Made by a program: the position numbers and the translations under genes
Shown: positions 44,264-54,802 of the stretch, piece by piece
Numbering within the stretch: position 1 is the first letter of the stretch
Layout of the letters: each line of letters opens with the position of its first letter
Notes under the pieces: model-generated
What the model was told of the DNA's origin: nothing
What the model saw: only the letters and a program-made list of their open reading frames with translations
Databases searched by the model: none
DNA from: Pectinophora gossypiella
Taxonomy: Eukaryota > Arthropoda > Insecta > Lepidoptera > Gelechiidae
Length of the DNA: 64,000 bases
NCBI RefSeq assembly: GCF_024362695.1
Contig: NC_065417.1
Location: 2,659,001 to 2,723,000, forward strand
Direction: 5' to 3'

Positions 44264-44430
44264 ATTAATACCTTTTTTCTCATTACTCGGGTACAATTAT
44301 TCGAAATGATAATGTAGAGAGTCATATTATATATAAATGTTGCTTGATAAGTATTTGGATCAGATATGGTATAGAATTATGTTGAATAGAATAGAATAGA
44401 AATAGTGAATAGTGTGTTAGTGTAGTGTGT
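44264..44430. repeat. repeat H, uninterrupted copy
   Basis: GATTAATACCTTTTTTCTCA to GTGTTAGTGTAGTGTGT; same sequence as 48858-48916 plus 49409-49503. It shows the empty target of MITE-2. Confidence 0.75.
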
Positions 44431-44431
44431 A

Positions 44432-44573
44432 CGGTCACGTGCATTAATCTGTATACACTTTGGTACCATGTCACATTAACTTTTTTTACAAATTGAACTG
44501 TAAGTCTCACTAAATGTCAAACATGTTAGTGCGACAGAGTCCTAAAGTGGGTACATTATATTGCTCATGACTG
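44432..44573. mobile_element. MITE-1
   Basis: CGGTCACGTGCATTAATCTG to TTGCTCATGACTG with TA on both sides. Confidence 0.82.
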
Positions 44574-44595
44574 TACGCCCTTGTAAGTCTCTCAC

Positions 44596-44948
44596 CCTCA
44601 GGGGCTCTAAAGAGGCCATATGGAGCAATTCGTCTAAAAGCATGGCATAACATAAGCTCACGACTATATTCTAATTGGGGTTGTCAGAGGTACATTCATC
44701 GCAAGATGAACTAAGGACCCACATCTCACTGAGATTTCTATTAGACCAACGTGATAGGTGGTGAGCCGTATAGCCGTCTATAACGGTCGAGCCGACTTTA
44801 CTAGTGAAAACTGCCTTAAGATAAAGTAATAAGTAAAAATAACATCTGACATTTAATTTGTCCATATAAAAGTAAGTGTGCATTGTCAACAAATATCAAA
44901 TAGCAATAGTGCTTTTTAGATGAACTGCTTCAATGCGGCCTTTTTAAA
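44596..44948. mobile_element. MITE-16, diverged, split by SINE-E (44650-44836)
   Basis: GGGCTCTAAAGAGGCCATATG and CTTCAATGCGGCCTTTTTA ends. The inserted minus-strand SINE-E runs from ATAAGCTCACGACTATATTC to GAAAACTGCCTTAAGATAAAG. Confidence 0.7.
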
Positions 44949-45027
44949 ATAAAATAGAATATTCGTTTATAGCATAAAATGCATTTCGCCTATAGTAGGA
45001 TGCAAAAATGTTTCGTTATAATGATAC

Positions 45028-45411
45028 TTTTTTTTTGACGTGATTTATTGTAGATATTCCGCAGGTGGCATTAACTACTTGGCCGGACAAATGGGGAGCG
45101 CTGAAGGCTCTCAACCGATACAACATTTAAGACAACAGGCCTGAGGGTGCGTTGGGCGCGAACTTCGGCTCAAGGCGACGTGTGAGAGGAAAAATATTTG
45201 AAAGAATTAATCGACCCTAGCGGGTCGATAGCTATAAGCGCTGATTGAGGGAAATCGTCGACCACGCCGGCGGGGTCGGTATCGGGGTCCTGAAGTGTTT
45301 GGTGTCGCGAGCTGATTGGCTGCCTCTATGGCTATAGTAATCGGGTCATCGAGATCGTATATTATGCCTTTCGGACGCCGATACTTTTCAGTACCGTCCC
45401 TAAGCGGGAAA
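45028..45411 (-). mobile_element. R-element with coding end and 11-bp target duplication
   Basis: Minus-strand frame LRDGTEKYRRPKGIIYD onward to SYRPARVD and stop, then the 3' UTR ending in poly-A. TATAATGATAC flanks at 45017-45027 and 45412-45422. The longest intact coding end in the window. Confidence 0.88.
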
Positions 45412-45536
45412 TATAATGATACGACTCCCCAATACAATGTATTACATAACATTATAATTATAAATTGAATGTCAGATGGTTATCATAGCAATCCATTGGT
45501 TCACAATCACAAACAAATCAATAGGTAAACAAATAA

Positions 45537-45900
45537 ATAAAATAAATATATACTTTACTGCACTTAACAACTAGTTACATCACAAACAAGTAATGGACGT
45601 TTACAAGGGTGGACTTATCTCTAAGAGAGATCTCTTCCAGCCAACCCAGAGGTAATATGAGAGTAACTGCGGAAGAATAAAAAGAGGTGCAATATATTAA
45701 ATACATTATAATAATTATATCTACACATAAAACCGATTAAAAAATATATAATATACACAAACATATGCCCACGCCTCTATAAATATATACACATATAAAA
45801 TATACTATACCTACATACATACCTATTATATATATAACAATATACTTAGACTACGAATACTCTATGGATAAAAAGTGCTCTTTGACTCTCTTCTTAAAAA
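45537..45900 (-). mobile_element. LINE-Z 3' region
   Basis: ATACTTTACTGCACTTAAC, AGAGAGATCTCTTCCAGCCAA; AT-rich remainder. Coding part degraded. Confidence 0.55.
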
Positions 45901-46488
45901 TTAGGTAAGAGAGAGTGAACAAAGCTCACTATAGCAATTATAGCGATCAAAACGCGAAAAAAGACCTAGCATAGCAACCTCCGAGCCCTTATAATCTCCG
46001 CCCCCCCGCCCTCGCTGCGCAAACGCGTATGTTATTCTTCGTTTACGGAGCCCAATATTTTCAGTGGGCCTAAAACAACAGACGATTCCTCGACTGTTTT
46101 TATATCGCGACGTTGCCAGCTCATTTGTTCTACTTATTATCTTAGAACGCAGATGGTAGCTAGGCTGTATTTTTTGGATGAAAAGCGTTTAGGTATTACA
46201 ATGTGTGACGAGTTATCCGGTGGGTTCAGTGATCCCTATCCGTTCGGTCGAATAGATAGATAGATAGAATCTTTATTTAGGTTTAAGACGTTACATAAAT
46301 TTCTTAATATTAAAATTTGAACATACTTATATGAAATGTAAGACTTAAAACTAAAAAGGGTATGTATACGACGCCGATACGTTAGAATATGGAATATGTA
46401 TCGATATGGAATAGTGAACACTATCTGAGGCAAATGTAGCAAGTAAAAAGAGTCCTACCGCACGGGACGCGAAGTTAGAAATTGATTT
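45901..46488. other. no gene recognised
   Basis: Includes a short GATA run at 46253-46266 and a GC-richer patch near 46000; nothing identified. Confidence 0.4.
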
Positions 46489-46754
46489 GGGTAGTTTCCT
46501 ACGTCAGAGATAAATTATGAAATTATGATTAAGTACTTACTAAATAAAGCAGATCCAAAGGTGATAAAATACGTTTTCTTTTTTCTATTTATATTTGTTG
46601 AATTTCGAAATAGAAAAATGTACTTAATAATAAGTGCGACATTCTGTCACGTTTTTCTATGATGTCACAGGTTGCTTTTTCAAACAATTCCATAGTAATT
46701 TCGTGCTTTGATTTTAGTAAAAAGTAACTGATTTGACTAGTTGGAAACTACCCT
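46489..46754. mobile_element. MITE-9, uninterrupted reference copy
   Basis: GGGTAGTTTCCTACGTCAGAG and GACTAGTTGGAAACTACCCTA are inverted ends. Confidence 0.8.
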
Positions 46755-47092
46755 ATTTTCATATGGATATATTTTCAATACATAATGAAGGTATTGAAAA
46801 ATGGAATTCACGGTGATCTTCAGCATGTCCACGTGAGTAAACTGATAAAAAAAATGTAACCCTATGGTAGGTGAATTTTCTTGGTAACGTCATCTTTCAG
46901 TTCCGCTGTTTTAAGCAGCATGCTGAACAAGAACTCTAAACTGCAGCAACTTTCGGAGTTCTGTTTAAATGCAGAATTTAAACATTTGTATCTAATAAAC
47001 TAAATGACTAAAGAATTTTATCAAAATATTTTCATTTAAAGGTTATTATTTTTCGTTTAAAAACGTTTAAATTAAACAACGTTTCGAATTAG

Positions 47093-47579
47093 TTATTCTT
47101 TCATTTTGTCTTGTTTGCAGTTGAATATCTTGAAATGATATTGAAGTTTGTTAGAATCGTTTTCCATACAGATATAACCAGACACGACCCTCGATATTTC
47201 CATTGGGGGAACATGATCTTCAGGCTTTAGCAAATATGTTGCAGTCCAGTCCTCTGAGATATCACCTTCCATGAAATCTTGGGAATTCCACATTCCCGAG
47301 AAATTCATTTTCGGAGGTATGTGACCTAACCTGTATTGGGCTGGGTTTCCCTTCGCGGGTTGGAAGGTCAGACACGCAGTCACTTCTGTAAAAATGGAAC
47401 CTGTCAAATCTTCAGGTTAGGTAAGCGGACTCTGTGAAAAACGGGATAATGCTAGGGAGATGATGATGGTATCTTGGGAGTAAATTGTGTTTTAATATTA
47501 TTGAGTATGAATTGTGATATAAAATATTAGTGCAATTTATAAAAAAGAAATAAACTAACAATAAAAACACTAATAACAT
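47093..47579 (-). pseudogene. possible small secreted-protein remnant split by SINE-D
   Basis: On the minus strand ATG at 47579 opens MLLVFLLLVYFFFINC, a signal-peptide-like start, and 33 codons to the insertion point. Beyond SINE-D a different frame runs from about 47284 to a TAA at 47093 with a protein-like composition (DFMEGDISEDWTATYLLKPE; YICMENDSNKLQYHFKIFNC). Removing the SINE and one target copy does not put the two parts in one frame, and no GT-AG intron fits between them. Either a frameshifted relic or two unrelated frames. No family recognised. Confidence 0.3.
47285..47470 (+). mobile_element. SINE-D, 5'-truncated, with target duplication
   Basis: CACATTCCCGAGAAATTCAT to GGGAGATGATGATG; ATCTTGGGA at 47276-47284 and 47471-47479. 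Confidence 0.85.
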
Positions 47580-47689
47580 ATTTTTACGAAACACAGAAAG
47601 TCAAAACAAAAACCTGTTTCACGCTTTCAGAAATAATTCCATTATCAAAAAAGTCAGCCTAGATGTTAATCGCAGAAAAGCTAGACTTT

Positions 47690-47820
47690 CCAAAAATCGA
47701 TGTTATTTAAAAATCGATTTGCCGTCTCGCCGCGCGCATCGATTCACCGCGCGTGCGCGACACGCACGTTCTGTCGTCTGATCTCGGTGACCACTCGATT
47801 CGATATCGATTTTTTTACTT
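47690..47820. promoter_or_regulatory. CpG-rich cluster of ATCGAT sites
   Basis: Four ATCGAT words (about 47697, 47713, 47748, 47805) stand in a CpG-rich patch with CGCGCGTGCGCGACACGCACG. ATCGAT/TATCGA resembles DRE-type promoter motifs of insects. It lies upstream of the minus-strand remnant at 47579; linkage is speculative. Confidence 0.25.
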
Positions 47821-47957
47821 CTCGGGTTGATTAGGGTTCCTCTATTGAATTAGAAAGCCTTTCTGTCTCGTCGATTAAATCGCCGTAGTGTGTGTAACCA
47901 AACATTACACAAGAATTTTTTAAATGAATAAAGCAAATATCGACCTTACTTATATGT

Positions 47958-48234
47958 GGCTCATCATCATCAGCCCATTATCGTCCCCGCTGATGGGGCA
48001 CGGGCCTTCCCTATGGATGGATAGGGAGATCGGGCCTTAAACCATCACGCGGGCCCAGTGCGGATTGATGGTTATTAACGACTGCTAATGCAGCCGGGAC
48101 CAACGGCCTAACGTGCCTTCCGAAGCACGGAGAAGCTCGGGATGAAAACTTTTTTTGTGGTCACCCATCCTATGACCGGCCTTTGCGAAAGTTGCTTAAC
48201 TTCAACAACAACAGGCGTTAACCGCTGCGCCACC
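47958..48234 (-). mobile_element. SINE-C, near full length
   Basis: CATCATCAGCCCATTATCGTC to GTTAACCGCTGCGCCACCGA. Confidence 0.85.
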
Positions 48235-48763
48235 GATGTGTATGTACGTACTGGTAAGTAAATGCCTACGGAACCTCAACGTCTAAGGTGCAACTCACCC
48301 ACGGCGTATCGCTATCTGGCATTTTTTTGGCGCGCGCCTCGCTTGTCTCGGGCCAATCTCTCTGTTTTTTTTTTATTAGTAATTTTCTTTTTTCCTCATC
48401 CTATTGTCGAGCAAGGTGGACAGTGGACTGTCTTTACATTCATTTGAGCGTCGATGCCGTTTTTAATTTCGATAGTTACCGTTAAATGTGTTTTTTTGAC
48501 AGACAAACTTTGGTTTCTAAAAAATGGTCGAAATTTTTGTTGAAACTAGTTGAGCTAATGTTCAATGGAAAGGGCTTGAAAGTTGTAGTTAATTTAAATT
48601 GAAACTTTTTATGAAACACACTATACACAAATTAAAGCACGTAACACGGGCAGGAAGGGGAAATAAAAAAAATGCAAAGTAAAAAATATACTTAGAGGGA
48701 CTTTCCAAGCTACGTTCCCAAAAAAAATAATAGATGGCGTTGTACAGATTTAATGTGATTATG
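48235..48763. other. no gene recognised
   Basis: Overlapping frames at 48262-48485 are T-rich and motif-free. Confidence 0.4.
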
Positions 48764-48856
48764 GTTGTCTGGAAGAAATCGCTTTAAGCGATAAGGCCGC
48801 CTTTTGTAATTTTTCTTTTTATTTTGGTGCAATAAAGTGTATTTGTATTGTATTGT
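48764..48856 (+). mobile_element. LINE-Z 3' UTR
   Basis: GGTTGTCTGGAAGAAATCGC to GGTGCAATAAAGTGTATTTG. Confidence 0.75.
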
Positions 48857-48857
48857 G

Positions 48858-49503
48858 ATTAATACCTTTTTCTCATTACTCGGGCAATTATTCAAAATGA
48901 TAATGTAGAGAATCATTACAGGGTGTTAGTGACATCGTAACGAAAACTTTGAGGGATGATTGAGACCATGATTCTGAGATGATATCAAGTGGAATTTTCC
49001 GTCGCAAAAGTATCGAACAGAAAATAACTTAAAAAAAAAACGAAAATTTTCATGAATTTTCCGACTGAAAATTCCACTTGATATCAACTCAGAATCATGG
49101 TCTGAATCATCCCCCTCAGTATTCGTTACGGTGTCACTAACACCCATACCTACTTGTATGGCTACAGTATGTACTTGTGCGGGGTGTAAGTGACATCGTA
49201 ACGAATACTGAGGGGGATGATTCAGCTGATTATTCTGAGTTAATATCAAGTGGATTTTTTCATCGCAAAAGTATAGAATTGAAAATAATTTAAAAAAACT
49301 AAAAAAAATCATGAATTTTGCGACGGAAAATTCCACTTGATATCATCTCAGAATCATGGGTTCAATCACCCCTCAAAGTTTTTGTTACGATGTCACTAAC
49401 ACCCTGTATAAATAATTGTTGCTTGATAAGTATTTCGATCAGTTTTGGTACAGAATTATGTTGAATAGAATAGAAATAGTGAATAGTGTGTTAGTGTAGT
49501 GTG
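48858..49503. repeat. repeat H split by MITE-2
   Basis: GATTAATACCTTTTTCTCATT on the left, TTGTTGCTTGATAAGTATTTC on the right; compare the uninterrupted 44264-44430. Confidence 0.75.
48919..49406. mobile_element. MITE-2 composite, complete
   Basis: CAGGGTGTTAGTGACATCGT at left, ACGATGTCACTAACACCCTG at right, TA duplicated at 48917-48918 and 49407-49408. Two palindromic blocks each ~200 bp with GAATTTTCCGTCGCAAAAGT arms. The 136-codon minus frame here is a by-product of the palindromes. Confidence 0.88.
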
Positions 49504-49612
49504 TGTTGCTACCTAGGTATATTGCTCCGTTGCTTTGATCAGAATAATAATGGGTGTAAGATATCTTGTGCATGGGTGTAATAACAAGGGTCATTACGAA
49601 TTGAGATTTAGA

Positions 49613-49870
49613 TTCTTCAGGACCCCGATACCGACCCCGCCGGCGTGGTTGGCGATTTCCCCCAATCAGCGCTTATCGCTAATTAATTCTTTCAAATATT
49701 TTTCCTCTCAGACGACGCCCTGAGCCGAGGTTCGCGCCCAACTGGGCACCCTCAGGCCTGTTGTCTTAAACGTTGTACCGGGTGAGAGCCTTCAGCGCTC
49801 CCCATTTGTCCGGCCAAGTAGTTAATGCCATCTGCGGCAAATCTACAATAAATCACGTAAAAAAAAAGAG
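49613..49870 (+). mobile_element. R-element, coding end damaged
   Basis: CAGGACCCCGATACCGACCC to CACGTAAAAAAAAAG. A deletion around 49681 removes the normal stop. Confidence 0.82.
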
Positions 49871-50199
49871 GTTTAGCTCGCGAGCCGGAATTATCATTCT
49901 GAGGTTCCACTCTTAACCCACCTTATTTGTCTGGACTATTTAATTTGTCACTCATTGTGGCCTATCGGTTTTCTCAACTATAGGAATGCGCCGAAGCATA
50001 CCACTGAGTATGTCAATTACCATCGAGTTGTATTTAGCAGGACCATCCGCATTGCCATCTAGCTAAAGTTCATTCCAGTTGCTAAATATCTACATGATCT
50101 ATCGGCATGATGTCCATGACTACATGTGCTGATCACAGTGCCGTGGCCGTTGTGAAAGCACTGCTGAGCCGATAATTTAGTAGGCTTTTTCTTTATCGC
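49871..50199. other. no gene recognised
   Basis: Unique-looking sequence, no frame or repeat identified. Confidence 0.4.
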
Positions 50200-50365
50200 C
50201 AGTCCTATTTTTAAACACTGGTGGTCTTTGCACCAGAACGCAAATAGGAAATAGGTGTTTTATATTGTAAATTTATTTTAATTCAATTTATGTGTTATGA
50301 TTTATGTAATGAGTGTGAGTCCTATTGACTTTTAATAAAGAAAAAATATTATTATTATTATTATT
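50200..50365 (+). mobile_element. LINE 3' tail with (ATT)n
   Basis: GAGTGTGAGTCCTATTGAC, TTTTAATAAAGAAAAAATATT then ATT repeats; inverse at 38812. Confidence 0.6.
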
Positions 50366-51673
50366 TATATCTAGACGGCCCACTTTTAAATTATTAAGTA
50401 TTTTTTTATATCGAGTCTCTCTCTCTCTATTTAAGAGCTGCGCTCTTGTCGGTGGTATATCGAGTAGTTTATGGAAATTGATATTACACATCCTATAATT
50501 GACATTAATATAATGTAGACCTAAGATTATGGAAAAAAAAACGCTTGTACTTATAGTGTTTTTGCGTATCATCATCCCGTTTTTCACAGGGTCCGGGCAC
50601 CTAACCTGAAGACTAGAGTGTTGTGTTTAGAGTGTTTTTGCGTATAATTTTCATAATAAAGTATAAAAAATAATGAGGAAATTTAATTGTAAGTATTTGT
50701 CTATTTAAACCAAATCATAAATAAAAAGAATAGGTCTGACACTACTACTTATATAAAAACAACGAACTGAAAAGTGTAAGAAAACAGCAAAACAGTTTTT
50801 ACCATAACTGTAGTAGGTAACATCAAAACTCGCTCGACGTAGAGGGAAAATAAGGCCACTCGCCGTAAAGAGACTCGCCGTTTGGGGAGTCGCTGTCAAA
50901 GCTACAATTCAAAAAATTTGGTACCTAATGTTGTTTAGTCTATTTGGGTTCTTCAGTAAAAGTCCAATCTGTGAGACACAAAAATTCGCGCACACGGATC
51001 CGATGCGAACACAACAGAGAGAGAGAGAGCACAGACTAATAATGGCCGCGCACACGCGCATAGACAAAAGATTGTCGCTAAGGTTCTTGTCAAAACGAAC
51101 CATAAATTAGAACAAATGTTATATAAGAGTTTATACACACTGACATGAAATAATTATAAAAATAAAGGAAATGCGCGGTGGTAATTGTTACTGGCGGAAA
51201 CGCCAGGGCAGGGTGCTTCTGGTCGCCCTGATCGCTATAGTTGTCAATTATAGACGATGGGTCGGTAAATCTGTAACCATACCAACGTTTTCTCGTATTT
51301 TTTTCACGGTCGATGGCAGAGACTGAAAAGAGATTACTTTTCTTTTTTTTGGGCGTGCTTTTATGCATGAGAATGAGTTTTAAGCCTCCAGTAGAAAATA
51401 TACGAGTACCAGCTCCGCTATCTTAAAAATACGGCCTTAAAGCCTTTCAACCAATGTCTAGAAGCAACCCTTGCGTGTTGGTCCTAATTTGGACTAATAA
51501 CATCAATAATAATTGAGTGCAAACAGGTGCCGCGCCCCGGGCGCCTTCTGTCGCCGGTTTAGGCACTTTTTGTCGCAAATATTGACGACTAGCATTTCGC
51601 CAGCGGTTTTGTCTGTGTAGTCATCGATCATGGAAGCAAGTACTTACAATAATTCCGTCCCTGAAAGTTCTCT
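50366..51673. other. sparse stretch with scraps
   Basis: A LINE-K end (GCGCTCTTGTCGGTGG, 50440), a SINE-D scrap (CCCGTTTTTCACAGGGTCCG, 50577), and an ACTCGCCGT triplication at 50858-50890. Frames at 50909-51138 cross an AG-repeat and are not protein-like. Confidence 0.45.
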
Positions 51674-51782
51674 AAGTTTGTTCCTTGTAAGTTCGTTCTT
51701 GGTAAGTTCGCTCCTGGTAAGCTCGTTTCTGGTAAGTTCGTTCATGATAAGTTCGTTCACGGTAAGTTAATTCCTGGTAAGT
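51674..51782 (+). repeat. 15-bp tandem array, 7 units
   Basis: Units of exactly 15 bases, consensus AAGTTCGTTCCTGGT, so the junctions read GGTAAGT. Open in one frame on each strand; the minus frame gives a pentapeptide like YQERT. Confidence 0.88.
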
Positions 51783-51794
51783 AGCCGTAGAAAT

Positions 51795-52185
51795 AAGGTC
51801 TTTGCGTAGCATCTGCGGTGTGAAGTTGAGTGATAGAGTGAGAAACAGTGTGATAAGACGATATAGTGACTAAGATTGAGAGGGGAATGTTAGGTTGGTT
51901 TGGACACGTAGAGCGGATGAATGATAATAGAATTCCAAAAGCGGTATATAAAGCGAAAGTTGAAGGTAGGGCTGACAGAGGAAGACCGAGAAGGACTTAC
52001 ATTAACCAAATTGGAGATTTCTTTAGAATTGTCTTTTTAATACGATCTACTCTGAACCGGCGTGCGTGTATGAAGCGATTGATGAATGTGGAGGAAGCAA
52101 GAGAAGTGTGTCAGGATCGAAGCAAATGGAATTCTATAGTATCTGCTTACCCCGGTGGGAAATAGGCGTGAGTTTATGTATGTAT
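51795..52185 (+). pseudogene. RTE-like LINE reverse-transcriptase C-terminus and 3' UTR
   Basis: Encodes IERGMLGWFGHVERM, GRPRRTYINQIGD, ACMKRLMNVEEAREVCQDRS and ends ...SAYPGGK, stop, then GCGTGAGTTTATGTATGTAT. The best-preserved RTE tail here (99 codons open), but 5'-truncated with a damaged start. Confidence 0.82.
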
Positions 52186-52997
52186 ATCGTAAGTCGCCCA
52201 AATCGGTCCAGATAAACATCTGGACTGGCTTGAAAAGTTAAGTACTTTACTACACCAACAATTCTGAAACAATTAAAGAGGTAAGAGACGTATCTGCCGA
52301 GGTACACGGCCTTATCACGATTTCTTCTAGACAACCATTTTGAGGGTGGTGAAACAGACGAACAGACGTATAATATTCGCGTTAATAATATTAGTAGTAT
52401 GGATTTCGATGACAAAAAAACTTGTGGCAAACGACAAATGGCAGTTTTTGTCTCCTAAACAGACAATAAGATAAAATAACGGATTTTTGAAGCTCTTTAA
52501 ATTTCGTAGTTGAAGAAAAACCTTAATCATATATTTTGTAGAACATCTTTGCTAAGTATCTTTACTCCAGCAAAGATACTTACATAAATTGTTAATATAG
52601 CTTTTAGCTTGATAAGTTTATAAAAATTGTTAGCTGTGTTTACCTTTAATTTGGTTACGCATTTAGAATAACACCTATGTTTGTTGAATAAGCGTAGTAA
52701 TAATGTAACTATTGGTATACCTAAAAAATAAAAATAAAAAATAGTTTAATATGAAGTTACCGTTTTACTCGTATACGTAATATTTTTCTTTATATGTCAG
52801 TGCTTAGGCAAACTCACAAAGAAATGATCTACCTCAGCCTAATGACAATACGGATTGATCAATTCGCATGGACAGGATGAAAACCAATAAGGGACTTTCC
52901 GATCGACGTTCTCCAAACACAAGATAGATAGTGTTGTTCACTTTTTACCGACTTCAAACAAGAAAACAATTCGACCGTATATTTTTTTTAACGTGAC
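52186..52997. other. no gene recognised
   Basis: AT-rich, motif-free frames only. Confidence 0.4.
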
Positions 52998-53325
52998 AAT
53001 ACGGCCTCTGTCGTCCAGTGGTTGAGCGTTAGGCGCACGATCCGGAGGTCCTGGTTTCGAATCCCGGTGGAGAAATATCACAAAAATGACTTTGTGATCC
53101 CTAGTTTGGTTAGGACATTGCGGGCTTATCACCTGATTCTCCGAAAGTAAGATTTTATCTGTGCTTCGGAAGGCACGTTAAGACGTTGGTCCCGGTTACT
53201 ACTTACTGACGTATGTATTTGTTACATGAGTCGTGTCAGGGGCCTATGGCGGCTCAATAATAACCCTGACACCAGGGTTGATGAGGCTGGTATTCCACCT
53301 CACAATCCACACGATAAGAAGAAGA
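52998..53325 (+). mobile_element. SINE-A, full length
   Basis: CGGCCTCTGTCGTCCAGTGG, B box GGTTTCGAATCCC, tail AAGAAGAAG. Confidence 0.87.
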
Positions 53326-53728
53326 ATCCATTTTTAACTAAAAAACCGTGGGAAATAACTTTGTTCAATAACATTAACAATCGTGATTGTAACATTTACC
53401 AACTAATTACTTGTGATTGAAAGCTTTCACACCTAGCTGTGATTACACTGCAGTAGTGTTTTAGATCTAATTATCTGTAAGTATGTTTTGGATGTTCTTA
53501 ATAGCGCAGCGTTCATAAAAAAGTTCCGTTATTTTTGTACCTCTTTTAACATCGGGTCCTTTGCGGTTTCAGTTTAAAAATTATTATTTTTACAATTATA
53601 AAAATTATTTATTTATTATTGTTTATTTTATTTATTTATTTGTACACAATAGACTATTATTTTTTATTATTATTATTATGATTTTTTTTTTTTAATTTTT
53701 TTTTAATAAATGAATAAATGAAGTCATT

Positions 53729-54048
53729 GTTGTCCTGTGGTACACCGGCTTGCTTCTCAAACGGGGCGCGCGGGTTCGAACCCCGGTATCGGACTTACAC
53801 CAATCAGTTATTCATTTATCTTAAGTGCAGTTTTCACTAACAAATCAAATCAAATATACTTTATTGTACATAAACTAAACATGCAAACATAACATAGTTG
53901 GCTCGATCATTATAGACGGCAATATGGCTTATCACCTATCACGTTGGTCTAACAGAAAGCTCGGTGAGGTGTGAGTACTTACATAGTTGATCTCTCGATT
54001 TATTTACCTCTGACTCCCCCAATTGTACATAGTCGTGAGCTTATATTA
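53729..54048 (+). mobile_element. SINE-E, near full length, with a LINE tail inside
   Basis: tRNA-like head GTCCTGTGGTACACCGGCTTG and B box GGGTTCGAACCCC. Inside, 53845-53892 is a LINE end (CAAATATACTTTATTGTAC, inverted) between AACA repeats. Confidence 0.8.
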
Positions 54049-54049
54049 T

Positions 54050-54116
54050 ATACATACATAAACTCACGCCCGTTTCCCACCGGGGTAAGCAGAGACTATA
54101 GAATTCCATTTGCTTC
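54050..54116 (-). mobile_element. RTE-like LINE 3' scrap
   Basis: TACATAAACTCACGCCCGTTT and GGGGTAAGCAGAGACTATAG. Confidence 0.7.
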
Positions 54117-54291
54117 TAACATATTTGACATTTAGTGAGACTTACAGTTCAATTTGTCAAAAAAGTTAATGTGATATGGTCGTAAGGCCCAAAGTCCTTT
54201 TAAAATCCAAATCCCATTGTTTATCTATTGTGTCTGGAAATCCGGGCCTTACGAGGATAAAGTGTATACATATTAATGCTCGTGACCGTAT
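54117..54291. mobile_element. MITE-1, 5' part lost, with a nested insert
   Basis: TAACATATTTGACATTTAGTG to TTAATGCTCGTGACCG; interrupted at 54181-54253. Confidence 0.78.
54181..54253. repeat. 73-bp mini-element inside MITE-1
   Basis: CGTAAGGCCC at the left and GGGCCTTACG at the right are a perfect 10-bp inverted repeat. Centre homologous to 5366-5432. Confidence 0.7.
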
Positions 54292-54330
54292 GTATAATAG
54301 TCGTTACATGAGCCATGTCAGTGCCTATCT

Positions 54331-54482
54331 TCTTCTTCTATCGTGTGGGTTGTGAGGTGAATTACCAACCCCATCAACCCTGGTGTCAGGGTTATTATTG
54401 AGCCGCCAAAGACCTCTGACATGGCTCATGTAACGACTACTTACTTACATCAGTAAGTAGTAACCGGGACCAACGGCTTAGT
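54331..54482 (-). mobile_element. SINE-A body, head lost
   Basis: TCTATCGTGTGGGTTGTGAGG to ACCGGGACCAACGGCTTA. Confidence 0.8.
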
Positions 54483-54802
54483 GATCCTGACAGGGTTGAT
54501 TCGGTCGCTCATTGACCTCTAAACCCACACGACAGACAGAACCTTGCATTAACCATCTTTTTCTCACATACAAACAATAAAAAAGAACAGCACATCATCA
54601 TCAAATTAGAGCTATTAACACGTGTAAGATCGTAAGTAGCGATTGGACTACCAAAATAGTTTCGCCGGATTGAACCCACGACCTCCGCTACCGCTGCCGG
54701 TGATGGAAGGCACTTAGCCGCCGCTTCTCACTCTGACAGCGCGTGACTGTGGTACGGTATGTTACGTATTGCTAGAGAAGCGTTTGTAATGCTATTTATG
54801 GC

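Noticed and set aside
47093..47407. 104-codon frame taken as one protein
   Set aside because: Its first third is SINE-D sequence and its first codon is TTG; only the part below 47284 may be host coding sequence.
48926..49336. 136-codon minus-strand open frame with internal repeats (SELISSGIFSRKIHENF twice)
   Set aside because: It lies wholly within the palindromic MITE-2; the repeated peptide is the palindrome arm read twice.
50928..51138. Overlapping frames on both strands near an AG repeat
   Set aside because: Open only because of the simple-sequence run; no motif.
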